The notes beneath the pieces are model-generated. The model had not been told where the DNA came from and did no database searches. It saw nothing but the letters and a program-made list of their open reading frames with translations. From an uncultured Oscillospiraceae bacterium (GTDB lineage Bacteria > Bacillota > Clostridia > Oscillospirales > Oscillospiraceae), in contig CAKTNW010000013.1 of assembly GCA_934589145.1 (NCBI GenBank), forward strand, positions 1-50,585: 50,585 nt of DNA, written 5' to 3'. The position numbers were made by a program, and so were the translations under genes. Positions 1 to 8,381 of the stretch are shown piece by piece (position 1 is the stretch's first letter; each line of letters opens with the position of its first letter).

Positions 1-38
1 TCTTTTCTGCTTTCTTCCACGCCATAGGCTTTTTTCTC

Positions 39-68
39 CCCCCGGCAGAGCCGGGGGTTCTCTTTTGT
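39..68 (+). terminator. Intrinsic terminator (plus strand)
   Basis: An 8-bp GC stem (39-46 with 50-57, loop AGA) is followed by a T-rich stretch. It would end a plus-strand transcript entering from outside the window. The gene it serves is not visible. Confidence 0.6.
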
Positions 69-76
69 GTCCAATA

Positions 77-110
77 GGAAAGACCGCTGGCATTCGCCAG
101 CGGTCTTTCT
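77..110. terminator. Bidirectional terminator downstream of hsdR
   Basis: A 13-bp perfect stem (79-91 with 96-108) with A-rich and T-rich flanks lies just past the hsdR stop at 117-119. It likely ends the minus-strand restriction-modification operon and can also act on the plus strand. Confidence 0.75.
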
Positions 111-116
111 ATTTTC

Positions 117-3100
117 CTATGCAACAGCATTTGCGTTGACGCTCTCAATCACCTGCCGGATACCCGCCCACACAGACAGATCCGTGAATATCTCCACGAT
201 GCTGCCGTAATCGGTGAAAGGCGCTTCCTGCAAAACGGACAGGTCTTTCATCATGCCATTATGGACGATGTACTCCACGATCTGATTCACAAAATAGATT
301 TGCCGACTATCCAGGCTTGTGTCATTCAGGTACTTGGCAAAAGCCTCTTTGGCAGCGTTCATATCAAGTCCGACGATTTCACGCACAAACTCACCCAGCG
401 GCTTCTGCCCATATTCCGCCAAATAATCCTGCTTGGTGCCGATTTCGCTCCAAAGAATATTTTCCAGCACTTTTACATCATCTTCTGTCAGCGGAATATT
501 GCTCTTTAGCTTTGCAATGGTTGCGTTATCCATGTGTTGACGCACATAGAATTCCGCCTTTGCCTTGTAATTCTTCAAGTCATCATTTTCCAGCTCAGAT
601 TCGTTCCAGTCCTCCGATAGAATTTCATCGTTGAAATTGGTATCATATCGAACTTTGCTGATGGGAATGTACTTCATAAGATCGCGCAGATTCTCACGGA
701 TATTCTCAAACTCGCTGATCCCAGCATTCTCAAGATAGTCCGTGTGCAGGATCTTGTTGATCAGCTCAGACTGCGCCATAATTTCCGGAATATTCGCCAC
801 GGACGCAACGGCGGAGACCTTCTTCATGAGGTCGCTTCTTGCCTTGCCATACTTCTTTCCGGCAAGGTAAGCAAGTTCAATACCATACATCAGGGCATCA
901 AATCGCAGCGCCTTGGCATCGTCCTCCTCCGGTGTAATGAGCGGCGCCAGCTCCTGCCCCATGAGCAGCGTATCCTCGTAGGTCAGGGCGTTATAGCTGT
1001 CCGAATTGGCATACAGCTCCACAAATTTCAGGTGCTGCCGAACCGCAAAGTTTTCCTTGTTCAGCTCCCGCACCTTACGCACCATGTCCTCCACCAGCGA
1101 TTTGCGGAAGTCGATCAAATCTGTCGTTTGGTACGCCAAGTCCTGCAATTTGTAGGCGATTTGGGCTTTCAGGTAGAAAATAGCACCTTGCAGGGCGATC
1201 ATATTGGCAGTCGGTCGGCCCTTATTCATACGGAAGAACTCGAAATTGCCGCAGAAGTCAAAGATGTAGAACTTGTCCTTACCCGCGCCATCTATCAGAC
1301 CCGGACACAGGCGGGTGCCGCGGCCGATCATCTGCCAGAACTTCGCCTTGCTCATGACCTTTTTGAAAAACACCAGATTCAGCACCTCCGGCACGTCGAT
1401 GCCGGTGTCCAGCATATCCACGGAAATGGCGATCTGCGGCAGCTTCTTCGGGTCGGAGAACTCGTCGATGGCGCTTTGCGCGTAAGTCATGTAATTGTCG
1501 ATGACCTTGGCAAAGCCGGGCAGATGCGGGTATTCCCTGTTGAATACCTCAAGAATCTTCTCAGCGTGCGTGTGGTTCTTCGCAAAAATGATGGTCTTGC
1601 CCAGCTTGCTGCCGTAGTCGATGGTCAGGCCCTTAGTCATGAGCGTATGCAGCACCTGCCGGATGGTATCCTCGTTGAAGATCCACTCGTCCAGCGCTGA
1701 GGACGCAATGCTCTCCGGAAGCTCGCCGTTTTCATCGGTGAAGGTATCCTCATAGGCATCTCTGTCCGCGTCGGAAAGCTCGTCGTAGACGATGCCCTGC
1801 TCGATAAATTTCAACTTCGTCTCCACGGAGATGAAGTCCACCAGATAGCCGTCCTTGACCGCCTGCGCCAGATCGTAGCCGTAGGTCGGCACACCGTTTT
1901 CCAGCTCAAAAATCTCGTAGGTGTTCTTGTCGATCTCGTCCTTGGGTGTGGCGGTCAGACCCACCAACGGCGCGTCAAAATAGTTGAAGATATCCCGATA
2001 CTTGTTGTAGACTGAGCGGTGCGCCTCATCGCAGATCACAAGGTCGAAATGCCCGCAGGTGAAAAGCTTGCCCTCCTCGTCCTGCACACTGTCAATGACG
2101 TTGTACATGGTCTGATAGGTGGAAAAGACGCAGTGGGCGGTGTAGTTGTCCTTTTCCTCGCAGAGATTGGTGACGGACAGATCGGGCAGCAGATTCACAA
2201 AGCTGCGCTTGGCCTGCGTCACCAGACTGTTCCGGTCGGCCAGAAACAGGATATTCCGCACCCAACCGTGCTGGAGCAGCACATCACACAGGGCAATGAC
2301 CATTCTCGTCTTACCGGAGCCGGTGGCCATGACCATCAGCGCCTTGCGCCGGTTGCGGGCAAAGGTGTCACAAGCGGCCTTGACCGCGCCCTCCTGATAG
2401 TAGCGTCCGGCGATTTTGGGATCGACCATGATGTTTTTCAGGCTTGTCCGCATGGTCTGGAGATTGAACAGCTTCTCCAAGTCCCGCTTGGAGTAGATGG
2501 CGGCGCACCTGCGTTCCGGATACAGATTGTCCGTGATCCGCGTCTCGAAGCCGTTGGTCAGGAAGATCACCGGACGGCGGTGATACTTCTTTTCCAGCAG
2601 GTCGGCGCACAGCTTCGCCTGCTGGCGGCCCTTGGCCACGTCCACACAGGTGCGTTTGGCCTCGATAACTGCCAGCGGGCGGCCATCGTCGCCATAGAGC
2701 ACATAGTCCGCATAGCCCACCTCGGACTTGTTGGGCATGCCAGGCAGCTCCACCTCGTTAAGCCAGTCCTTCCCTTCCGTCCAGCCCGCGTCGGTGAGCA
2801 TGGTGTCGATGTAGAGCTTGCGGGTCTTGTACTCCGACAAGTCCAGCGGCTTGGGCACATAGGTCTGCTGCTGTCCGGCACGGCGGGCGGTCAGTTCTTC
2901 CTTCAGGGCGGCGTTCTCCGCCATGAGCGCGGCCAGATCGACCTCCGGCATATCCTTCGCCGGAGCTGCCGGCGCTTCGGTGGGCTGCGCCAGCAGCGCG
3001 CGGTCAAAGTGGCCCTCGGTGTAGTTTTTTCCGTAGCAATAGGCCACGAAATCCAGAAAGACATAGAGGTTCTCCAGACACAGCGCCGCCTGCTCCTCGG

Positions 3101-3407
3101 TGATTTTCCTGCCGGTGTGGGCGGCGGCGTTGCCTGTGCGGCGAATGAAGTCCATCCGCCGCCAGATGTCGGTGCCGACGATATCCCGAAAGTCCTCGGT
3201 GTTCATCAAGCTCACCAGCGTGTCCTGATAAGGCATGACCAGCGCCTTGTCCACCGAGTACATCCACTTTACGGCGAACTCCATTGCCCAGCGGCAGTTC
3301 AGCACGCAGGCGGAGGGATCGATATGGAAGATCCGCTCGGCGGAGACAGCCACGGAGGCAAAGGGCTCAAATTGTGGGATGGCGGAGAATATGTCAAAGT
3401 TGGTCAT
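117..3407 (-). CDS. hsdR: Type I restriction enzyme R subunit (HsdR)
   Basis: The 1096-aa protein is the motor and nuclease subunit of a type I restriction complex. It cuts DNA after ATP-driven translocation once docked on HsdM2S. An N-terminal DUF4145-like helical region (about 1-130) precedes a PD-(D/E)XK nuclease core with Asp234 and the E-x-K pair Glu249/Lys251 in VIEAKRT. The helicase follows: Walker A ATGSGKT at 361-367, DEAH at 460-463, and a motif VI-like GRGTRLCPG. Length and motif order are normal and the frame is open throughout. It is the last gene of hsdM-hsdS-abiH-hsdR, 23 bp after abiH. It should be inactive without functional M and S subunits, and hsdM is broken here. Confidence 0.95.
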   Translation of the reverse strand: MTNFDIFSAIPQFEPFASVAVSAERIFHIDPSACVLNCRWAMEFAVKWMYSVDKALVMPYQDTLVSLMNTEDFRDIVGTDIWRRMDFIRRTGNAAAHTGRKITEEQAALCLENLYVFLDFVAYCYGKNYTEGHFDRALLAQPTEAPAAPAKDMPEVDLAALMAENAALKEELTARRAGQQQTYVPKPLDLSEYKTRKLYIDTMLTDAGWTEGKDWLNEVELPGMPNKSEVGYADYVLYGDDGRPLAVIEAKRTCVDVAKGRQQAKLCADLLEKKYHRRPVIFLTNGFETRITDNLYPERRCAAIYSKRDLEKLFNLQTMRTSLKNIMVDPKIAGRYYQEGAVKAACDTFARNRRKALMVMATGSGKTRMVIALCDVLLQHGWVRNILFLADRNSLVTQAKRSFVNLLPDLSVTNLCEEKDNYTAHCVFSTYQTMYNVIDSVQDEEGKLFTCGHFDLVICDEAHRSVYNKYRDIFNYFDAPLVGLTATPKDEIDKNTYEIFELENGVPTYGYDLAQAVKDGYLVDFISVETKLKFIEQGIVYDELSDADRDAYEDTFTDENGELPESIASSALDEWIFNEDTIRQVLHTLMTKGLTIDYGSKLGKTIIFAKNHTHAEKILEVFNREYPHLPGFAKVIDNYMTYAQSAIDEFSDPKKLPQIAISVDMLDTGIDVPEVLNLVFFKKVMSKAKFWQMIGRGTRLCPGLIDGAGKDKFYIFDFCGNFEFFRMNKGRPTANMIALQGAIFYLKAQIAYKLQDLAYQTTDLIDFRKSLVEDMVRKVRELNKENFAVRQHLKFVELYANSDSYNALTYEDTLLMGQELAPLITPEEDDAKALRFDALMYGIELAYLAGKKYGKARSDLMKKVSAVASVANIPEIMAQSELINKILHTDYLENAGISEFENIRENLRDLMKYIPISKVRYDTNFNDEILSEDWNESELENDDLKNYKAKAEFYVRQHMDNATIAKLKSNIPLTEDDVKVLENILWSEIGTKQDYLAEYGQKPLGEFVREIVGLDMNAAKEAFAKYLNDTSLDSRQIYFVNQIVEYIVHNGMMKDLSVLQEAPFTDYGSIVEIFTDLSVWAGIRQVIESVNANAVA

Positions 3408-3430
3408 TGGCGGTACCTCACTTATTCATA

Positions 3431-4510
3431 TCATGCGTTCACTTCTGACTTTTCTGCTGCTGCCGCAACGGCATCTTCTGCTATTTCATCAGTAAGTTTA
3501 ATGGGAAATATATCCGTATTAACACAAATGTGAATTCGATTATTTATTGCAGCTTTAGTTGATTCTTTATTACTTGAATAAGATATCAACCGATCCTTTA
3601 CTTCTTGATCTAATTCAATCTTTTTTCTTATGGACACAGAATTGCCCCATACTCTTTTGTGCCAAAATATTATTAATCGCCTTCCACTATCAGCTTTTAG
3701 CCACTCTACAAGCTTTCTCCACCATTTTGCATCTGTGCATCCTAATGACATTCCAAAAACACATACAATATTACTTTGGCTAATCATCCTTTCGGCATTC
3801 TGGTGCCATAGCTCGCCAATAGCAGAAACCGCAGTCGACTTAATTAATGTTTGCTGCAAAATGGATGAACTGAGCAATTCTTTATTGTTAATCTGAGAGT
3901 CGTCGTTTACTCCGATTATGGGGTAATGATTGGTATATCCGTGAACGTGAATTACGCGCGGATCAACCGTCATTTTAAATGTCGTACTTCCATGTGGCCA
4001 CACCTTTATAGGTGCTGTCGCAATTATATTTACATACTTATCAAGAATATCAGTGTAGTTATACGAGATAAAATGTATGCAGGAATTTCTTCCACTATCT
4101 GCATTTAAAAGTTCGGCTATTTTTCCTCGTTCCACTGGCGTTATTCCGCTATAAAAATTCGAGAGAGCTGTCCTTGCAAGTTCTATACTTTCTTTATCAG
4201 AACAATATACTTTCCCGTTGCATTCATTTTTTAGATATTCTGGTAGCTGCACCTGTGCGTCTTCGTAGCAATCCAAAAAAGAGTCTACATTGCCTACCGA
4301 GAATTCTTCAGTAAAGCGCCCGAGTCCCACCTCAAAATCAGCCCAATATTGACCGCCAGATTCTATATCTTTTTTTATCATATCTTTTATCTGCAATATA
4401 CTGGGATTGTCACTTTGTTGTTTAATATACCATTTATAGAACCCAGAATAGGATGTATCTACTCCAGCAGCCATATCAAAACCATTACCAACAAGAAAAG
4501 TTATTTCCAT
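3431..4510 (-). CDS. AbiH-family abortive infection protein
   Basis: A protein of about 359 aa opens with a nucleotide-fold-like FLVGNGFDMA followed by TSYSGFYKWY, the hallmark of the AbiH family (phage abortive infection, first known from lactococci, mechanism unresolved). Start chosen at 4510, where AAGGAG lies six bases upstream; an in-frame ATG at 4528 lies inside the hsdS end and has no better site. It sits between hsdS and hsdR, 10 bp after hsdS, so it should be co-transcribed with the RM genes. The gene is clearly more AT-rich than hsdM and hsdR, which suggests import together with hsdS. Family call is good; the defence role is inferred from family and context. Confidence 0.82.
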   Translation of the reverse strand: MEITFLVGNGFDMAAGVDTSYSGFYKWYIKQQSDNPSILQIKDMIKKDIESGGQYWADFEVGLGRFTEEFSVGNVDSFLDCYEDAQVQLPEYLKNECNGKVYCSDKESIELARTALSNFYSGITPVERGKIAELLNADSGRNSCIHFISYNYTDILDKYVNIIATAPIKVWPHGSTTFKMTVDPRVIHVHGYTNHYPIIGVNDDSQINNKELLSSSILQQTLIKSTAVSAIGELWHQNAERMISQSNIVCVFGMSLGCTDAKWWRKLVEWLKADSGRRLIIFWHKRVWGNSVSIRKKIELDQEVKDRLISYSSNKESTKAAINNRIHICVNTDIFPIKLTDEIAEDAVAAAAEKSEVNA

Positions 4511-4520
4511 ATCTCTCTCC

Positions 4521-5681
4521 TTACCCAAAATATTTCTGCATTAGACTATCGAACAGCAACTGCGCTTCATCCAACGCTTTTTGTATGGCGACTTTTGATT
4601 TGTCTGTCTGTTTGACAAATCTCTCAAACATATTTTGCTTATCAAGGGGTGGCAGCATAAGTTTTATCTTGTTGTATTTTCCAACATTGAAATGTTGCTG
4701 GGCTGCACCGCCTGTTCCTTCTTCAATTTGCTTCCTCCCGTGTGACAGATTGGTGTATTGGCATAGATAGTATGGATTAACTTTTTTCAAATCTGGGCGG
4801 GCAATGATGATATCAACCGCATTACACCCAGCGTATTCTTTCGTGACAACGCAAGCCGTTCCAGGCGCTCCAGATCGAACAATTAACAAATCATTTTCCT
4901 TGAGAATAGATTTTTGATTCTTTCGATTTCCTTCTTCAGAAAAATAAACCCAATCTGCATTCTTAACTCGCATAGTTCCAATATTAAGTGAACGAAATGC
5001 CCTTATCCCGTGTCCTGCGTCAGTATAATATTGCGCTGGCTTGATTACAACACCAACCTGGACATTTGCAACATCTTCAATGTTTACAACAGGCAAGTTG
5101 TATGGATTGCCTTCGTCCCCGAACATCTCAACAAATCGGGCTTTGACTAGCTCGTCCAACTTTTGGAGCTGCTGCTTTCGTTTGCTGATAACTCTTGCTA
5201 ACCTATCTAACACATTGGCAATCTGAACCTGTTCTGCATATGAATACGCAGGAAGATGTGCACTTCTTACAATTTTATCATTTACCGCAGGATAACTCGC
5301 TCCAGTTGCCTGAGATACCATTTCATCCACAAATGACTTTGATTGAAGATAATTGAATAGAAATGGAGGAAAAGTATCAGGCTTACATTCCAAGACGCAA
5401 AAGCCTGTCGATGCAACCGGAATATTTTCCGTTTCTATGTCAAAAAGCGCGACAGCATTTAGATTGGGTCTTACTGTTGAAACGAGGATATTATCTTTCT
5501 TTATAGCTTTTCTTGCTCTACTTGGCGCTTCAGCAAATGTATAGGTCGTATAGCTCGTAATTTTCTTCTCTACATTATCAACAGAAGCAATATCAAAATA
5601 GTCGATCATTGCCTTACTATCCAGTTTTAATTGCCCTACACTTGCTTTACACAGTTTGCCAACCGTTACTTTTTCCATCAT
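4521..5681 (-). CDS. hsdS: Type I restriction-modification specificity subunit (HsdS)
   Basis: The 386-aa subunit recognises DNA and gives a type I enzyme its bipartite target. Two target-recognition domains (about 1-150 and 195-345) are each followed by a helical conserved region: the first around KQQLQKLDELVKARF, the second at the C-terminus, ending QLLFDSLMQKYFG. Full-length architecture, no interruption. The start has two adjacent ATG codons (5681 and 5678), with GGGGGTG just upstream. It begins 17 bp after the hsdM stop. The base composition is AT-rich compared with hsdM and hsdR, as is common for exchanged specificity genes. The target sequence cannot be predicted by eye. Confidence 0.93.
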   Translation of the reverse strand: MMEKVTVGKLCKASVGQLKLDSKAMIDYFDIASVDNVEKKITSYTTYTFAEAPSRARKAIKKDNILVSTVRPNLNAVALFDIETENIPVASTGFCVLECKPDTFPPFLFNYLQSKSFVDEMVSQATGASYPAVNDKIVRSAHLPAYSYAEQVQIANVLDRLARVISKRKQQLQKLDELVKARFVEMFGDEGNPYNLPVVNIEDVANVQVGVVIKPAQYYTDAGHGIRAFRSLNIGTMRVKNADWVYFSEEGNRKNQKSILKENDLLIVRSGAPGTACVVTKEYAGCNAVDIIIARPDLKKVNPYYLCQYTNLSHGRKQIEEGTGGAAQQHFNVGKYNKIKLMLPPLDKQNMFERFVKQTDKSKVAIQKALDEAQLLFDSLMQKYFG

Positions 5682-5698
5682 TCACCCCCGCGAATCCA

Positions 5699-7193
5699 TC
5701 ACAGCCCCAGCAGTTCTTCTAGCTTGCTCATCTCCTTGCCGATCTGCATTTCCAGCTCCCGCAGTTCCGCCATGATCTGGCTGGTGGGCGGGTACTCCAC
5801 GGGCTTATACTCCGTTTTCTTATACTTGTTGATGGACAGGTCATAGCCGTTCTCCACGATCTCCGCCTTGGGTACGAAGAAGGATCGCTCCGTGCGCTGG
5901 CGGTCTTTTTCCGCCTCCAGATCATGGAACCGGGCAATAATGTCCGGAATGTCATTCTCCTGCACGGGGCTGCGCTTGTCGTCCAGAGAGAATCCGTCGG
6001 CCTGCATATCGTAAAACCACACATTGTCCGTGCCGCCGTGGCCGGTTTTGGTGAAGATCAGCACAGCGGTGGACACCCCCGCGTAGGGCTTGAACACGCC
6101 GGAGGGCATGGAGATCACGGCCTCCAGCCGGTTTCCGTCCACCAACTCCTTGCGGATGGCCTTGTGGGCCGTGGACGAGCCGAACAACACGCCGTCCGGC
6201 ACGATGCAGGCGCAGCGCCCGCCGACGCGCAGCATCCGCAGGAACAGGGCCAAAAACAGCAGCTCGGTTTTCTTGGTTTTGCAGACCTTCAGCAGATCGG
6301 CGGACACGATATCCGCGTCCAGACTGCCCTTGAAGGGTGGATTGGCCAGGGTACTTGTCCTTGTCCGGATTCTGGTCGGACAGGCTATCACGGTACTCGA
6401 TGAAGGGGTTATCGATGCCATGGGTCATCATGTTCATGGCCCCGATGCGAAGCATGGTGCGATCCATGTCGTAACCGAAGAACATATGGTTCATGTAGTG
6501 ATCCTTCTTCTGGCGGTTGAAGAAGATCTCCTCCTTGCGGCGTTCCTTCAGGTATTCGCCCGCCGTCACCAGAAAGCCGGAGGTGCCGCAGGCCGGGTCG
6601 CAGATGATATCGTCGGCCTTCGGGTCCATCAGCTCCACCATCATGCGAATGATATGCCGCGGCGTGCGGAACTGGCCGTTCCGCCCGGACTGGCTGATTT
6701 TGCTGAGCAGGTATTCGTAAGTATCGCCACGCACATCCGCCGCCTGCGATTCGCTCATCAGGCGGTAAATCTCATCCAGCGCGTCCACCACCTTGGAGAG
6801 CAGCAGCGGCGTGGGCAGCATGAAGATCGCGTCGTCCATGTACTTGGAATAGGCGCTGTTCTTGTCACTGTGGAGGTTTTTGATGAAGGGAAACACCCAG
6901 TCCTGCACGACGGCGTACATTTTTGCGGCAGGGAAATCGTGGAACACGCTCCACTTGAGCTGTTGTCCGTCGATGGTGCGGCCGCCTACCTGCACCTCAC
7001 CTGCGAAGATGCTCTGATACGGCAGGCCCAGCATATCTGCTTCCTTGGCCCGGAGGTTATCGGAATCGTCCAGATCGTGGATGAACATCAGATAGGTGAT
7101 CTGCTCAATGACACTCAGCGGGTTCACAAGGCCGCCCGCCGCAAAAGTATCCCAAAGGCTGTCGATTTTGTTTTTCAGTTCGCCTGTAATCAT
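5699..7193 (-). pseudogene. hsdM: Type I methyltransferase subunit HsdM, frameshifted
   Basis: The N6-adenine methyltransferase subunit is split across two frames. The 5' part (7193 to about 6351, 281 codons) holds the helical N-terminus and SAM motif I DPACGTSGF near residue 199. The 3' part (about 6350 to 5699) begins with [11 protein letters not shown], carrying catalytic motif IV NPPF (codons 6343-6332), and runs to a normal C-terminus ending KLEELLGL. The break falls between DKDKY and LANPPF. The size fits loss of 2 or 8 bases; an 8-base loss between CCTG repeats would restore the usual DKYTLxLANPPF. A joined product would be about 500 aa, normal for HsdM. As written, no active methylase is made, so methylation and restriction should be off. 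A sequencing error cannot be excluded. Confidence 0.9.
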
Positions 7194-7220
7194 AGTACCG
7201 TTCCCTTTTCTTTATCGTTC

Positions 7221-7340
7221 TTATTGCGGAGTCGCCTTCACATACTTCCCGCTCCGCACCCTTGCGTCCTTGGGCTTCTCGGCGTCTGCGGGAGTGGCCC
7301 AGACGTAGCCGATGCGGATCGCGCCGGGGATGCTCTCCTT
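7221..7340 (-). pseudogene. Short coding remnant of unknown gene
   Basis: An open stretch of about 39 codons reads IPGAIRIGYVWATPADAEK and ends KYVKATPQ before a stop at 7221-7223. It looks like the C-terminus of a real protein but has no start: stops precede it in frame. I do not recognise the family. It lies between the attenuator hairpin and hsdM. Confidence 0.35.
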
Positions 7341-7357
7341 ATCTCAATCTCAAAATA

Positions 7358-7391
7358 GCAAAAACAGCCCGGCGGAAAGCGCAGGGCTGTT
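7358..7391 (-). terminator. Attenuator-like terminator in RM operon leader
   Basis: On the minus strand a 7-bp stem (ACAGCCC with GGGCTGT; 7364-7370 and 7384-7390) is followed by TTTTTG. It sits about 45 bases after the promoter at 7439-7467 and before hsdM. Bases 7382-7387 can instead pair with 7413-7418 (CAGGGC with GCCCTG), which would break the terminator. That is the layout of an attenuator; no ligand or leader peptide is evident. Confidence 0.5.
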
Positions 7392-7438
7392 GGATAGCGC
7401 GGCTGGTAATTGGCCCTGTCGCAGTTTTTACTACATAT

Positions 7439-7467
7439 ATTATATATATTTCTGCGAATAAAGTCAA
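7439..7467 (-). promoter_or_regulatory. Sigma-A-type promoter upstream of RM operon
   Basis: On the minus strand, TTGACT (7462-7467) and TATAAT (7439-7444) are separated by exactly 17 bp. Transcription would start near 7432 and run through the attenuator-like hairpin toward hsdM. Confidence 0.7.
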
Positions 7468-7483
7468 ACAAACCGTATTCTTC

Positions 7484-7519
7484 TAGGAAAGCCCGGCTCT
7501 TTTGAGCCGGGCTTTCCTA
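7484..7519. terminator. Terminator at distal end of CRISPR array
   Basis: A 16-bp perfect inverted repeat (7484-7499 with 7504-7519) has a TTTT/AAAA loop. It directly abuts the truncated last CRISPR repeat. It probably ends the minus-strand pre-crRNA and isolates the RM promoter beyond it. Confidence 0.6.
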
Positions 7520-7520
7520 T

Positions 7521-8210
7521 GCTCCTTGCGGGGCGCGACGCAATCCCGCCGCCGTGGTTGACAAAAATCTGATATTTCAATCCACGCGCCCCTTGCGGGG
7601 CGCGACGTTGTCTGCTCTTTATAATCGTCAAACTGATCTTGATTTCAATCCACGCGCCCCTTGCGGGGCGCGACCTATCACAGAGCTCTTGTATAAAATC
7701 ACTCATATAGATTTCAATCCACGCGCCCCTTGCGGGGCGCGACTAAATTTTGGCTTCTTGTACGGTATGCAAGCCAAATTTCAATCCACGCGCCCCTTGC
7801 GGGGCGCGACGATTCGCAAGATGCCTATGCGCTATGCTGTCGGAATTTCAATCCACGCGCCCCTTGCGGGGCGCGACCACCCTCTATCGAGACATTCCTC
7901 CCACCGATCCATTTCAATCCACGCGCCCCTTGCGGGGCGCGACAGCTCATCAAGGTTATGGTCAAAATCCTTGATGATTTCAATCCACGCGCCCCTTGCG
8001 GGGCGCGACCGTCCCGCTTACAGGGCATACCGTGATATTGAACATTTCAACCCACGCACCCCTTGCGGGGTGCGACTTTTCATTTTTCATTTTCCCCTTT
8101 CTTTACTCAAATTTCAACCCACGCACCCCTTGCGGGGTGCGACTAGTTCTCTTTTCAATGTACTTGCCATAACCAACATTTCAACCCACGCACCCCTTGC
8201 GGGGTGCGAC
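7521..8210 (-). CRISPR. Type I-C CRISPR array, 10 full repeats plus one partial
   Basis: The repeats are 33 bp. In crRNA orientation (minus strand) they begin GTCGCGCCCCGC and end TGGATTGAAAT, the type I-C form. Full repeats start at 7574, 7642, 7711, 7778, 7845, 7911, 7977, 8044, 8111 and 8178; a 19-base partial repeat lies at 7521-7539. The ten spacers are 33-36 bp. The three leader-side repeats (8044, 8111, 8178) differ from the seven distal ones at three positions, two of which form a compensated stem pair. Orientation follows from cas2 and the leader lying at the high-coordinate side. Spacer targets cannot be identified without a search. Confidence 0.98.
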
Positions 8211-8381
8211 AGCAAAAATGCACAAATGATATTCTACATTTTTGCAATAACAGACCATAAAAGCAGAAAAGCTGACATGTAACGTCGCCTGTCAGAACGT
8301 TTTCCTTATAAAACCGGGAGCATATACTTGCCAAAACAGGTGCGAACCCTCCTGGTGCTTTCTGTTCGCTTACCCTTCGCA
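8211..8381 (-). promoter_or_regulatory. CRISPR leader
   Basis: The 171 bp between the cas2 stop and the first leader-side repeat are AT-rich near the array. They include an inverted repeat TGACA...TGTCA around 8273-8295. No convincing -35/-10 pair was resolved by eye. Position and composition fit a I-C leader, where transcription starts and spacers are inserted. Confidence 0.7.

Noticed and set aside
2019..3533. A 504-codon plus-strand open frame opposite hsdR
   Set aside because: Antisense shadow of a GC-rich gene: rich in His, Arg and Gly without domain logic, and hsdR on the other strand has all its motifs.
5952..6340. Continuation of the hsdM 5' frame past the frameshift (Arg/Gly-rich tail)
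   Set aside because: The composition becomes shadow-like immediately after DKDKY, while the other frame carries the real HsdM C-terminal half.
7554..8282. A 242-codon plus-strand open frame (and two overlapping ones) with repeating IHAPLAGRD-type peptides
   Set aside because: It is the translation of the CRISPR repeats and spacers. The period equals the repeat-spacer unit and it has no ribosome site.
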